Source: Akkermansiaceae bacterium UBA7890 (GTDB taxonomy: Bacteria; Verrucomicrobiota; Verrucomicrobiia; Verrucomicrobiales; Akkermansiaceae). Taken from it: DNA of 26,809 nt. Position numbers and translations under genes: made by a program. Of this stretch, positions 1-9,200 are shown piece by piece. The notes below the pieces were generated by a model. It had not been told where the DNA came from. It ran no database searches and saw nothing but the letters and a program-made list of their open reading frames with translations. The stretch spans positions 1 to 26,809 of the forward strand of contig DLRK01000016.1 in assembly GCA_002501065.1 (NCBI GenBank), read 5' to 3'. Each line of letters starts with the position of its first letter. Positions within the stretch are counted from its first letter, which is position 1.

Positions 1-1
1 G

Positions 2-2077
2 CAGACCCTCACCAACTACGCTGCCGACGAGTGGGTCACCGTGACCAGCACCTCCTGGGCACCGGAAGTGGCCGGCCAGGACTTTGGAGCCGATGCCTCA
101 TCCCCGACCGTCGATTCCGATGTCTCCAATGTCGGTGATCTCACCGCAGGCAACCTCAACATCGTCATGGGACAGGACGGCGACGGGGCCGGCTACAGCC
201 TGCCCGCCTCCGGCCTTGATGACGTCTCGATCTGGAACCGTGCTCTCACCCGGGCCGAGCTGTGGGAGATTTATGCCGAGGGCCGCTCCAATGGAAAGCC
301 GCTCAGCGAAATTGTCGCGACAAAGATCTGCCCGGCAACACTGCAGGCGACCCTGAGCTCAGCCGATCCCTACACAGTCGACCTTGCCTGGTTGACCCAT
401 CTGGACCTGGACTCCACTGGCATCGAGGTATCACTCGGCAATGATGTCATCGCCACGCTTGGTCCGGACGCCACCGCCTACAGTCACAATCCCGACCTGT
501 CTGGTGAGACCGGCATGGTCGAGCTGATTTACACCGTGCGCATGACGGGTGGGGAGGACAGTGCCGGCTGTGATCCGATCACCGTCAGGGTGCTGGCAAA
601 CGCGGGATCACTGCTCGACGACCTCGTGCTCTACCTGCCGCTTGACAGCGACAGCAGCGATTACTCAGGGAAGCAAAACAATGGCAGTCTCAACGGCATC
701 CCCAGCTTCAGCACCGGGCAGATCGGGAGTTCACTCACCCTGGAGGACGCCGCCAACCCGCACCACTACGTCGACCTGTCGAACCCGGCGGATCTGAACT
801 TCGGCACCGACACCGACTTCACTGTCTCGGTATGGGTCAATAACCTTGGCGGATTCACGGATAACAGAGCCCTCGGCGGCTCGGCGAGCGATCCCGCCAT
901 CGCCTCAAACAAGGACTGGAATTCAGGGGGTAACATCGGATGGGTGATCGCGGCCGGCCCTGACGGCCGCTGGCAGTGGAACATCGGTGACGGTGGAGCA
1001 CGCCGTGACTACGACGGCCCGGCAGGCCAGATCAATGACGGTGCGTGGCATCACCTGCTCGTCTCGCACGACCGTGACAACGTGGCCAGGCTCTATTATG
1101 ACGGAGCTGAGGTTGCCAGCAGGGGCATCTCCGCCATCGGCAATCTCGATTCGGGCTATCCCACCGCGGTCGGCACGGACGGGACACTGGGCACCATCTG
1201 GGAAAACTGGTTTCCCGGGTCAATTGACGAGGTGGCGATCTGGCGACGCGTGGTCCTTCCCAATGAAGTTGCGGCCATCACTGCGGCTGGCGCAGCGGGC
1301 AGCCCCCTGATTGACACCGCGCTGAAACTGGTGATTACCGGTATCGATCGCTCCCCGCTCGACCCCTCCATGCTTCGGCTCACCTGGCCCGGCACCCCGG
1401 GGAAGGTCTATGACATTCTCATCAACCCCGACCTGTCCCTGGCCGTTTCCGACTGGGCCGGACTGGAGGGATCACAGGATATTCCCGCCGACCTCTCAGG
1501 CACCAACACCCTGGATATCGCCTTCCCCTTCCCCGGGAGGGGATTCGTCGCCCTGCGGGAGAAAAACGCTCCCCCGCTCTTCTTTGACGATCTTGAGTCG
1601 GGCGTGGGGGACTGGACCACGGAGGTCAACGATGACAACGGCAACACCCGGTGGGAATTCGGGACCCCTGTCGGCAGCACCGGACCGCTTGCAGGTGCTG
1701 ATGATTCCGCCAATGCCTGGTGCACCAACCTCGGCGACTACGGGGCTGATTCCGATATCTCCCTTCGCTCACCTGCCATCGACCTGGCGGGCGTGAGCGG
1801 AGCGGAATTGTCCTTCGCGGTCTTCCGGGACGGGGATGGCTTCGGGGACACCGCGGTGGTGCGCTTCCTGCGTGCTGCCGACCAGATGCAACTCGGAGCG
1901 GACACGCACCTCGATATGAGCGTCCTCAACACCGACTATGCCACCATCACCATCCCCGTCGTGGCCGAGGCCCTCGCCGAGACGATCCTCGTGGAATGGA
2001 ATTTCGTCAGTGACAGTAGTGCTGATTTCTTCAGTGGATTGTCGATCGACAACATCGGGGTGAGCGTCACGGAATAA
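2..2077 (+). CDS. LamG-domain secreted protein, 5' end cut by window
   Basis: The frame is open to the left window edge, so the true start lies outside; the GTG at 41 is only the first possible internal start. About 691 residues are visible. The first ~95 end a concanavalin A-like LamG/Laminin_G_3 domain (DDVSIWNRALTRAE, the usual end of this fold). A second complete LamG domain covers roughly residues 205-430 (LVLYLPLDSDSSDYSG at its start, DGAWHHLLVSHDR in the middle, SIDEVAIWRR at its end). The C-terminal ~170 residues form a separate beta-rich module beginning FFDDLESGVGDWTT, resembling MAM/CUB-like modules of secreted proteins. There is no PEP-CTERM tail or C-terminal membrane helix in the visible part. 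LamG modules usually bind glycans or proteins, so an extracellular role is inferred. The gene converges on the sulfotransferase gene. Confidence 0.8.
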   Translation, partial: QTLTNYAADEWVTVTSTSWAPEVAGQDFGADASSPTVDSDVSNVGDLTAGNLNIVMGQDGDGAGYSLPASGLDDVSIWNRALTRAELWEIYAEGRSNGKPLSEIVATKICPATLQATLSSADPYTVDLAWLTHLDLDSTGIEVSLGNDVIATLGPDATAYSHNPDLSGETGMVELIYTVRMTGGEDSAGCDPITVRVLANAGSLLDDLVLYLPLDSDSSDYSGKQNNGSLNGIPSFSTGQIGSSLTLEDAANPHHYVDLSNPADLNFGTDTDFTVSVWVNNLGGFTDNRALGGSASDPAIASNKDWNSGGNIGWVIAAGPDGRWQWNIGDGGARRDYDGPAGQINDGAWHHLLVSHDRDNVARLYYDGAEVASRGISAIGNLDSGYPTAVGTDGTLGTIWENWFPGSIDEVAIWRRVVLPNEVAAITAAGAAGSPLIDTALKLVITGIDRSPLDPSMLRLTWPGTPGKVYDILINPDLSLAVSDWAGLEGSQDIPADLSGTNTLDIAFPFPGRGFVALREKNAPPLFFDDLESGVGDWTTEVNDDNGNTRWEFGTPVGSTGPLAGADDSANAWCTNLGDYGADSDISLRSPAIDLAGVSGAELSFAVFRDGDGFGDTAVVRFLRAADQMQLGADTHLDMSVLNTDYATITIPVVAEALAETILVEWNFVSDSSADFFSGLSIDNIGVSVTE

Positions 2078-2152
2078 GATCGGCAACTGACGTCCCGGGA
2101 GTTGACGCCGGGTTGTGCCGTCCCAGTCGCCGACTGAGGGAGATCAAGGCGA

Positions 2153-3802
2153 TCACTCCTCATAGCCGAACTCGCGCACGAAGGGCGCAAGGACTTCGAG
2201 GTGCGGTTCGAAAAACTTCTCGTAGTGGCGCCAGCGTCCCACCGCGCCGGAGTAAACCGGCTTGGTGACGGCCTCGTAGGTCGGGGAGCGCACGTGCTTT
2301 TGACGAGCGTGTTCGTAGAACTTGAGCACCTTGTCGTCCCACGATAATCCGAGGAACTCAAGGAGGCGGCGTGCTTCGACCTCGAGGTCGGCCACATTGT
2401 CCTCGTAGCGCGTCTCCGTCCACCGGCAGGTCAACATTGGCCGGAGGGCGAGCCAGGATTTCATAACGGTGGCGTACTTCCGGCAGGTCTCTTCCAGGGT
2501 GAGGTAGCTCACACTCACGGAGTTCATGGGCAGGGCCTGCATGAAACAGCTCAGGCAGACATCGCGCGGATCGCGCAGCGCAAAGATGATGCGAACCTCA
2601 GGGAAGACACGGGCGATGACCGGGATCAGCAGGGTCAGCTCGGGGTTCTTGTCGAGCAGGATTCGGGTCCCGATCGGTTCCCGTAGAAACGCCTCGCTCA
2701 GCTGGAAGTAGCGCTCGCGAGCATCCGCCATCTGTTCGTCCGGCAGGCCATCAAGCATCTCCGGGACCGACAGCTCAGTGGGGGAGCGGCGTGCCAGGGC
2801 CATGTAGACATCATCCGACATGATCTGAGTCTCGTCGGAACTGACGAGGTGCTCGTGCGAATCCAGGACCTGCTCGATGAGGGTGGTGCCGGAGCGGGCG
2901 TGTCCACAAAGCAGCGCGATTGTCCTTCCCTCCCCAGACGATGCGACCTCCGCAGAATTCCACCGCTGGAAGTGATCGGGGGTGATCGTTTCCATCAGGC
3001 GCTGATTGCGAGCCAGGACGTTTCCGGCCTGGGCCCGGGCAAGTTTGGTCGGGGCCCGGCCGCGGTGCCACTGCTTGCCCTCGACCAGAGCCTCCATTGC
3101 TCCATCGTAGTCTCCTTCCTTGTCGAGGATTGCCCCGAGCGTATAGGACGCCTCCCAGTGATGATCGGAGGCCGGCATCGCGAGCAGGTCACGGAGAAAC
3201 GATTCCGCCCGGGTGGGATCACCACTGCGTCGCGCGAGCTTGGCCTGCACGAGACGGGCCTTCGGATGGTCGGGCTCGGCCGCGAGGGCACACTCGATAT
3301 GAGCGCCTGCCTCGTCAAGACGGTGCAGGCGCTCGCAGATGGTGGCCAGTTCGACCGACGCCCGGGCCGAGTCACCCCCGGCCTCGAGAGCCTTGCACAG
3401 ATAGTCCTCGGCCCGGTCGAACTGCGAGAAGGAGTGGTAAATTTCGCCCACCATCCCGAGGCATGCTGGATTCGCGCCGCTAAGCTTGAGAGCTTTTTCC
3501 AGACACTGTTCGGCGCGCGGATAGTCGTAGCGCAGACCATAAGACTTTCCGAGGTCGAGCAAGGGCTCGACCTGGCCTGGCCGCTTGCGCTGATCCTGCT
3601 CAAAGAGCTTGAGGGCGGCGTCGTAATCGCCAGCATCCCAGGCCCGCACCGCGCGTTGATTAAGGGCCCGGCTGTTGCGCATGCTCGCCTTCACCGGCGC
3701 CACAATGCGCGACATCGCCTGGCGAGCACCCTCCTGCCGGCGCTTGACCCGCGCCTTGCGCTTGTCTTTTCCCTTATGTTTCTTCCGAGAGGACGACATC
3801 AC
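2153..3802 (-). CDS. TPR-repeat sulfotransferase (Sulfotransfer_3 / TPST-like)
   Basis: A 549-aa predicted PAPS-dependent sulfotransferase. The N-terminus is very basic (residues 2-25, many K/R). Residues ~45-260 are TPR helices (for example AWDAGDYDAALKLFEQDQ and YPRAEQCLEKALKLSG). The catalytic domain follows: the 5'-phosphosulfate loop is GHARSGTTLIEQ at residues 300-311, and the 3'-phosphate site is LRDPRDV at 409-415 followed by CLSCF. This layout matches bacterial TPR-sulfotransferases related to tyrosylprotein sulfotransferases; the acceptor cannot be read from sequence. The first codon is GTG at 3802 with ATG immediately after it (3799); neither has a good ribosome binding site, so the start is uncertain by one codon. 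There is no signal peptide, so it is probably cytoplasmic. It lies 56 bp downstream of the PEP-CTERM gene on the same strand, and co-transcription is possible. Confidence 0.9.
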   Translation of the reverse strand: MMSSSRKKHKGKDKRKARVKRRQEGARQAMSRIVAPVKASMRNSRALNQRAVRAWDAGDYDAALKLFEQDQRKRPGQVEPLLDLGKSYGLRYDYPRAEQCLEKALKLSGANPACLGMVGEIYHSFSQFDRAEDYLCKALEAGGDSARASVELATICERLHRLDEAGAHIECALAAEPDHPKARLVQAKLARRSGDPTRAESFLRDLLAMPASDHHWEASYTLGAILDKEGDYDGAMEALVEGKQWHRGRAPTKLARAQAGNVLARNQRLMETITPDHFQRWNSAEVASSGEGRTIALLCGHARSGTTLIEQVLDSHEHLVSSDETQIMSDDVYMALARRSPTELSVPEMLDGLPDEQMADARERYFQLSEAFLREPIGTRILLDKNPELTLLIPVIARVFPEVRIIFALRDPRDVCLSCFMQALPMNSVSVSYLTLEETCRKYATVMKSWLALRPMLTCRWTETRYEDNVADLEVEARRLLEFLGLSWDDKVLKFYEHARQKHVRSPTYEAVTKPVYSGAVGRWRHYEKFFEPHLEVLAPFVREFGYEE

Positions 3803-3858
3803 AGGAGCTTAGGGGCAAGCCCGTCAGCACGCCAAGTCTCCCGCGGAGAAATCAACGA

Positions 3859-4632
3859 TCAGGACGTCTTGCGGCGCCGCCGCAAAAGGAGTCCGCCACT
3901 CAACGCGAAGAGCATTGAGATCGACGGCTCAGGAGTTGAGGTGAGACCGGCGTCGTCCCATGCCGCATCCCCCGCTCCCCACATTGCGATCCCGATCGGG
4001 TGGCCATCTTCCGCAGCGGTCGCGGTATAGCTGAGGGTCGCTAATCCCCACGTCCCTCCGCCCGTGACCCAGTCGCCAGTCCCATTGACACCGATCGACC
4101 ATCCCTCATTGGTTCCGGAGGCGGCCCCGGTTCCGTTCGGTTGGGTCAGGCTGTCCACAGTACCGTCGCTGATCCATCTCGCGCGGACCAATTCCGATCC
4201 TTCGGTGAATGTCCCGGCGGGAACCGCGTCGCCGTCGAAGAGGTACAACCAGGTCCGGTCTGAATCGTCAACAGCGTCGCCATCCCCGCTCAAGTAGATT
4301 GAAAACGTATAGGTGCGGCCGGCCACGAAGGTGTCGGTGAGTACCTGTGAAGTGTACTGGCTGATAGCATGCAAGGCGACATCGCCGGTGCGGGGCATTG
4401 GGCGCTTGGCACTGGTCCCTGTGACATAGGCCGTGCTGTAAAACCAATTGGCGTTTTGTGTCCATGCGGCTGTAGTCGCATAACTATAACCGCCTCCCCC
4501 GGCCACCGCCGCTCCGAAGCTCGGCTCGCCGACGCTGTGAACGATGGTGGAGGCATGCACCGCGTGGGCAAACGCCATCCCGATGATCCCCAGGGAGGCA
4601 AACTTGAAGAAGTTGGGTGCTTTCAGCCGCAT
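3859..4632 (-). CDS. PEP-CTERM sorting domain protein
   Basis: A 257-aa exported protein starting at the ATG at 4632. The frame also has a TTG at 4671, but the ATG start gives a normal signal peptide (basic MRLKAPNFFKF, a hydrophobic stretch, then AHAVHA cleavage) and is preceded by AGGA about 10 nt upstream. The mature region is Gly/Ala/Thr-rich and beta-strand-like. It ends in a classic PEP-CTERM signal: TPEP, a hydrophobic segment (SISMLFALSGGLLL), then RRRRK. PEP-CTERM proteins are processed by exosortase (EpsH/XrtA-type) for surface or exopolymer export; no exosortase is in the window. The mature part, which includes WLYLFDGDAVPAGTFTEGS, matches no named enzyme I recognise. It is upstream of, and possibly co-transcribed with, the sulfotransferase. 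Confidence 0.85.
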   Translation of the reverse strand: MRLKAPNFFKFASLGIIGMAFAHAVHASTIVHSVGEPSFGAAVAGGGGYSYATTAAWTQNANWFYSTAYVTGTSAKRPMPRTGDVALHAISQYTSQVLTDTFVAGRTYTFSIYLSGDGDAVDDSDRTWLYLFDGDAVPAGTFTEGSELVRARWISDGTVDSLTQPNGTGAASGTNEGWSIGVNGTGDWVTGGGTWGLATLSYTATAAEDGHPIGIAMWGAGDAAWDDAGLTSTPEPSISMLFALSGGLLLRRRRKTS

Positions 4633-5080
4633 GACAAGCGGTATCCTGTCTGGTCCTCTGAGGGCCTGCAAGGGGAATTTTGCCTGAATGAATGAGCTTT
4701 TCAGCGTTTTTCACCCAGGATCGGCCTGATTGGACGATACAGGATTTGCCTGTCTGTCGATCGGGGATCAGATCTGATGACAGTTGCCACGGATCGTGCC
4801 GGCAACGATTCTGTGCATGCCCATCTTTTCCAGGCGATTGATGGTCGGCATTTCCTGAAGAGTTTCAGGGGCCTTTATTGTGGTAGCCCGGGTAGCCGAT
4901 CCATCCATTTGTAACGATTCGTTCTGTATCCGGCAGGTGCATTGCGACGGAGAGCATCGTCGGGTCCGGGGCCAGAACATCCTTGGAAAGCAGGTTGGGG
5001 TGGATATCAAGGTGCGCTGACAGGTTCCTGCCCTGACAAGCATGTGGATCAGAACGAGTCCGTTGAAAATTGATCGAAGC
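4633..5080. other. intergenic region between divergent PEP-CTERM and esterase genes
   Basis: About 450 bp separate the PEP-CTERM gene (-) from the esterase (+). Apart from the possible remnant at 4768-5027 there is no convincing gene. The promoters of both divergent genes should lie here, but I could not identify good -35/-10 pairs. No tRNA-like or terminator-like structure stands out. Confidence 0.5.
4768..5027 (-). pseudogene. possible frameshifted gene remnant, family unknown
   Basis: On the minus strand, one frame reads protein-like from about 5027 (AHLDIHPNLLSKDVLAPDP, then LPDTERIVTNGWIGYPGYHN) with coding-like third positions, but hits a stop just after 4870. The next frame takes over immediately (ETLQEMPTINRLEKMGMHRI) and runs to a stop at 4768. 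One extra base in the G-run at 4868-4871 (C-run on the coding strand) would explain the switch. The composite is about 86 residues with no plausible start codon, and its upstream part would collide with the esterase gene. I do not recognise the family; the GWIGYPGY segment only vaguely recalls the TDGW.GY region of IS1595-type transposases. It could also be chance open frame. Confidence 0.3.
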
Positions 5081-5953
5081 ATGAAGCCCCTGCACCCGCT
5101 CCTGTTCGTTCTTTGCCTGCATCCCGTGGCAGAGGGGAAAGATCTCAAACCGGGGACGAACCGGGTGGAATTCATGCACGACAAGGAGTTGCGCCAGATG
5201 TTGGTGCGAGTGCCCGGGGATTACGATGCCTCAAGAAAGTATCCGGTGGTGTTCGGGTTTCACGGGGCCGGCGGTCCCATGGAGGGATATCACCGCCAGT
5301 TGGAAGGGTTGGTGAGAAATCACGGCTATATCAGTGTCAGTCCCCAGGGTCTCAGTAATGCAAAGCGTAACCGGAGAGGGGTGACGGCCTGGAATGGATT
5401 CAGTAATCATCGTTTCAGTAGTAGTGATGACGTTGGCTTGGTGGTCAAAACCGTTGAGTATCTGGACAGGAATGCGTCCATCGACCGGACCCGCCTTTAT
5501 GCCACGGGAGGATCAAGCGGAGCCATTTTCTGTTTTCGCCTGGCCATGGAGACGGATCTCTTCGCGGCGATCGCTCCGATGCGCGGAGCGATGATCAACA
5601 GGCCGCCGCTGCCCAGGGGTCGTCCGAGGTTGTCAATTCTGCTGGTCTGTGGGGCGGAAGACGCCCTCTTCACCGGGGAGTCCAAGGTTCCGGGAGAAGT
5701 GTTTTATCCGGCCCGGAAGACCATGGAGCTCTGGGCGACCAATCATGGTGCCAGGACTGAATCTGTGGTGCTGGAAAAAACCGGGCAGATCACGCTGACC
5801 CGTTACTCACCGGAGAAAGCCGACTATGAACTGCTGCTTTATGCGGTGAAGGGGAGTGGGCATCGACTGTCCAGGGTCCAAATGACCACCGCAATCGACT
5901 ACATGGCTGGCTTCTTCTCCCGCCATGCCAGGCTAGAACCCAAGGCTCAATGA
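5081..5953 (+). CDS. secreted alpha/beta hydrolase, PHB depolymerase / feruloyl esterase-like (LpqC type)
   Basis: 290 aa from the ATG at 5081. An in-frame ATG at 5042 would add 13 residues in front of the signal sequence. The N-terminus (MKPLHPLLFVLCLHPVAEG) is a short signal peptide. An oxyanion-hole motif, FGFHGAGGPMEGY, follows beta-strand entry. The nucleophile sits in GGSSG (Ser145), the acid is probably Asp194 (CGAEDALF) and the base His261 (KGSGHRL), in the correct order for the family. The size and GHAG/GxSxG layout match the PHB depolymerase/LpqC-like esterase family, whose members cleave polyhydroxyalkanoate, feruloyl or acetyl esters; the substrate cannot be told here. No carbohydrate-binding module is attached. 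The gene stands alone, with no same-strand neighbour within 280 bp. Confidence 0.82.
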   Translation: MKPLHPLLFVLCLHPVAEGKDLKPGTNRVEFMHDKELRQMLVRVPGDYDASRKYPVVFGFHGAGGPMEGYHRQLEGLVRNHGYISVSPQGLSNAKRNRRGVTAWNGFSNHRFSSSDDVGLVVKTVEYLDRNASIDRTRLYATGGSSGAIFCFRLAMETDLFAAIAPMRGAMINRPPLPRGRPRLSILLVCGAEDALFTGESKVPGEVFYPARKTMELWATNHGARTESVVLEKTGQITLTRYSPEKADYELLLYAVKGSGHRLSRVQMTTAIDYMAGFFSRHARLEPKAQ

Positions 5954-6056
5954 ATCTCCCTGATCCTCAGAGCATGAGGGCGGGCGAAGGGAAATAATCA
6001 GGCGGATCTCCTGGTCTGCTGGTCTCCGCAAAATGGGGCGGGGGCGATCGTCGGGA

Positions 6057-6076
6057 TCCGGGACCTGAATCCCGGA
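6057..6076. repeat. 7-bp perfect inverted repeat
   Basis: TCCGGGA at 6057-6063 pairs with TCCCGGA at 6070-6076 around a 6-nt loop (CCTGAA), about 100 bp after the esterase stop. There is no T-run after it, so it is at best a weak terminator or RNA 3' structure. Confidence 0.35.
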
Positions 6077-6222
6077 GCGCCGGTAGGGGACTGCCGTTCA
6101 TCCGCAAACAGTGAATCCAGATCCTATCGGCATGACGATTGGGTTACGGCAGCCAAAAGGATGAAAATGGGAGGTTGCGAGAACGGTTTGGGAGAGGAGG
6201 GCTCTGTGCCCTTGACCCCCCA

Positions 6223-6237
6223 GTTACAGGAAAAATG
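6223..6237 (+). promoter_or_regulatory. ribosome binding site deciding the protease start
   Basis: AGG(A) ends at 6231, with a short A-rich spacer before the ATG at 6235. This start places a signal peptide directly at the N-terminus. The TTG at 6139, about 96 nt upstream, would instead give a 32-residue polar leader. Confidence 0.5.
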
Positions 6238-9200
6238 AAGAAAAATAGAATCGTTGTACAGTTTAAGCGTCTCGTAATGGTCCTTTTGATCGGTTGCGTG
6301 GCGGGAATTCCAGGTTTTGCTGCGGCCGACACGGCCTTGAATATTTCCGGGCCCGATTCGGTGGCCCATCATCCCTTCACGGTCCTGGTGCCGGGTGCCA
6401 TCAAGGCCGAGATCTCCTGGACCGGTGATAGCAGTGAGTTGCGGGCCCGGCTCCTGGGTCGGGAACCGGGAGTGTATGCCGAGATCAGGGGAAAATCGCC
6501 CCTCGTCCTGGCCTACGACGTAAAGGACGAGAATGTCCGGCGCGGGGTCAACTGGCGCCTCGTGATCGACGACCCCGCGGGGGGCGGCGACGCGAGAATC
6601 TCGCTCAAGCTCGACATGCCGGAGGACCGGGAGGCCCGGGCAGATTTTGACCGCCGGAAAATTATTCTTCGTTCCGGGGAGTTTCTACCCTCGGCGGATC
6701 TGCAGAAGGAATTCATGAATCGGCTTGAACGGTCCAACGGGGCCGGGGTGCATGGCCTGATCGTTCTCAGGCGAGCGGTCACCCGGCAGGACATCAAGAT
6801 CCTCGAACGAAAAGGGGTTCGGCGGCAGAGTTTTCTCAGCAAGCGACATTCGGTGGGACTGATTGAGCATGGGTTCCGTCCTGGCGATCCACAGGTCGCT
6901 GAGATGCTGAAAGCAATCGTGCCCTTGGAACCTCAGGACAAGGTTGATCCGGATCTCTGGGTCGGGAACTATAGGCACTTTGAGATTCTGGAGAACGGAG
7001 TGCCGCAGGGAATTAACCGGGCGCTGAACCGGGATGGCTCCCTGAACCTGCGTGTAAAATTTTATCCGGACACCCGGGAGCAGAACATCAGGGAGGAATT
7101 GGGACAACTTACCCAGAAGTTCTCTCCCAAGTCAGACAACCTGTGGCAAGTGACAATTGCATCGGATAAATTGCAGGTTCTTGCAGACAAGGAGCAAGTC
7201 GAGTGGATTGAAGCTGGAGAGAAGCCACTCTTGCTTCTTAACGATACCACCCGTGCCGCGATCAATGTAGATCCATTACAGGATGCCACCGTCAATGCTG
7301 GGGCAAATACGATTGCCTATGCAGGGTTGACGGGGGCCGGCATCACAATCGGGATTCATGACAGTGGAGTTGATGCGGGGCACAACGATTTGAATGTCAT
7401 TCGGGATGTGTCCGGGTCGGCTTCGCATGGCACCCACGTCGCTGGGATTGCAGCCGGAAGCGGTATTCAGAGTGCTCTGATCGATGATTTCGGAAATCCG
7501 AACGGCGGGACTGCCTTCCAGTACCGGGGGATGGCTCCCAACGCATCGATCGTCGATTGGGCTGGGTTGATTGATGCGGCCAACACGCTGGATTCGATCA
7601 CCAATGACTCCCTGGATCTCGTCAACCATTCTCATGTCCTGTCCTTTGGCGGGAACTATGATGCCGACTGCGCCCTTATCGATCAACTGGTTCGTGGGGA
7701 AGCCACTTCAGGCGGAACTCCCGTCCCAAGGCGGCCTCGGATTTTTGCGGCAGGCAACAATGGGTCATCCCCACAGTATGGTTGGATATTCGGCTATTTC
7801 TCTACCCTGAACCAGGCAAAGAACTGTGTGATGGTGGGCAGCTGGGATGCTGGCACCGGGTTTCTGAGTAATTTCAGCAGTATGGGCCCGGCTTTTGATG
7901 GCCGCCTTGTTCCGGATGTGCTGGCCCCGGGATCCAATGTCATCTCATGCCATACATCGAATAGATACGTTTCCAAGTCGGGCACATCGATGGCTTCGCC
8001 CGCGGTTGCAGGGGTTCACGGACTGCTGCTTGAGGCATGGCAGAATACCTACAATGTGCCTCTCGGATTGACGGTGGATTCAAATCCGCCCCTGCCATCG
8101 ACTCTGCGGGCTATCCTGATCCAGACCGCGACTGATATTGTCAGCAATGATGTGCGCAACCAAGTGCATGGCGAGATTGATTCCGATAGCAATGCGGGAA
8201 ACGGAAATGATGGAAGCGGAAGAGTTTCTGCTACCGTTGGACCGGATTTTTCCACGGGTTTTGGGATGATTGATGCCCAGGCAGCAGTGAATCTGTTGGA
8301 AAATGCACGGATGGACGGGGGAGTCCCGATTCCAAATCAAATTGTGCAGGACACGGTCAATCAGGGAGCGATGGAGGAGTTTGAGTTCGTGGTGGAGGCC
8401 GCTGGTCCGGTGCGGATTACTCTGGCCTGGGATGATATCGAGGCGGCAGTACAGCTTCCTGGTACCAGTCCGTGTCTGATCAATGATCTTGATCTGGAGT
8501 TGGTCTCACCGCAGGGAGATGTCTTCTATCCCTGGCAGTTGGGACAAACGATCCTCGACAGTGTTGGTAATCCAATCGCGGATGAAGACCAGCTGCCGGG
8601 AACCGCTATCCAGGTGCAGATCCCCATTTCCCCGAATCTCCTGTCGGGGAGTGACTACATTCCTGCCAGCGCCATCACGGGGACTGGTGTCTGGGTTGCC
8701 GGAACCGGCAAAGACCACCTCAATAACGTGGAGCAGGTCTCCATTCCGAACGCCATGGCAGGTCGTTGGACCGCGCGCGTGATCGGGTTTGATATCCCTA
8801 CTGGCGCCCAGGACTTTTCCCTCGTAGGGATGCCTTATCCGGACCTGCCGGAACTGGTTGGTTCCAATGAAGAGAAAGTCGGGATCCCCGGCCTCAGCAC
8901 TGATTTCACTTTTGACTGGAGCGTCAGCAATATCGGGACGGCCGCGACCGGTGGATCCTTTGAATACACGGTCCTGCTCTCCGCGGATTTCCAGCTTGGC
9001 GGAGATGTGCCGTTGACCATCCAGAGTGACTCTGTTGCCCCGGATGGGACGATCGGGGCCCTCGGGGCGGGAGATTCAGCGGCCATCACCACCACGGTCC
9101 AGATCACCCCGGCGCAGGCCTCGGCCCTGCTGGGAATTTCTTCCGGATCGGTCACGGTGGCGGACCTGGTGGAGAACGATGTCTTTCTTCTTGTCTACTA

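Noticed and set aside
2084..2104. Inverted repeat CAACT/AGTTG between convergent genes as a terminator
   Set aside because: Only 5 bp of stem, an 11-nt loop and no T-run.
2849..4030. Long plus-strand open frame (393 codons) opposite the sulfotransferase
   Set aside because: Exact antisense of a gene with clear sulfotransferase and TPR motifs; its own translation has no recognisable domains.
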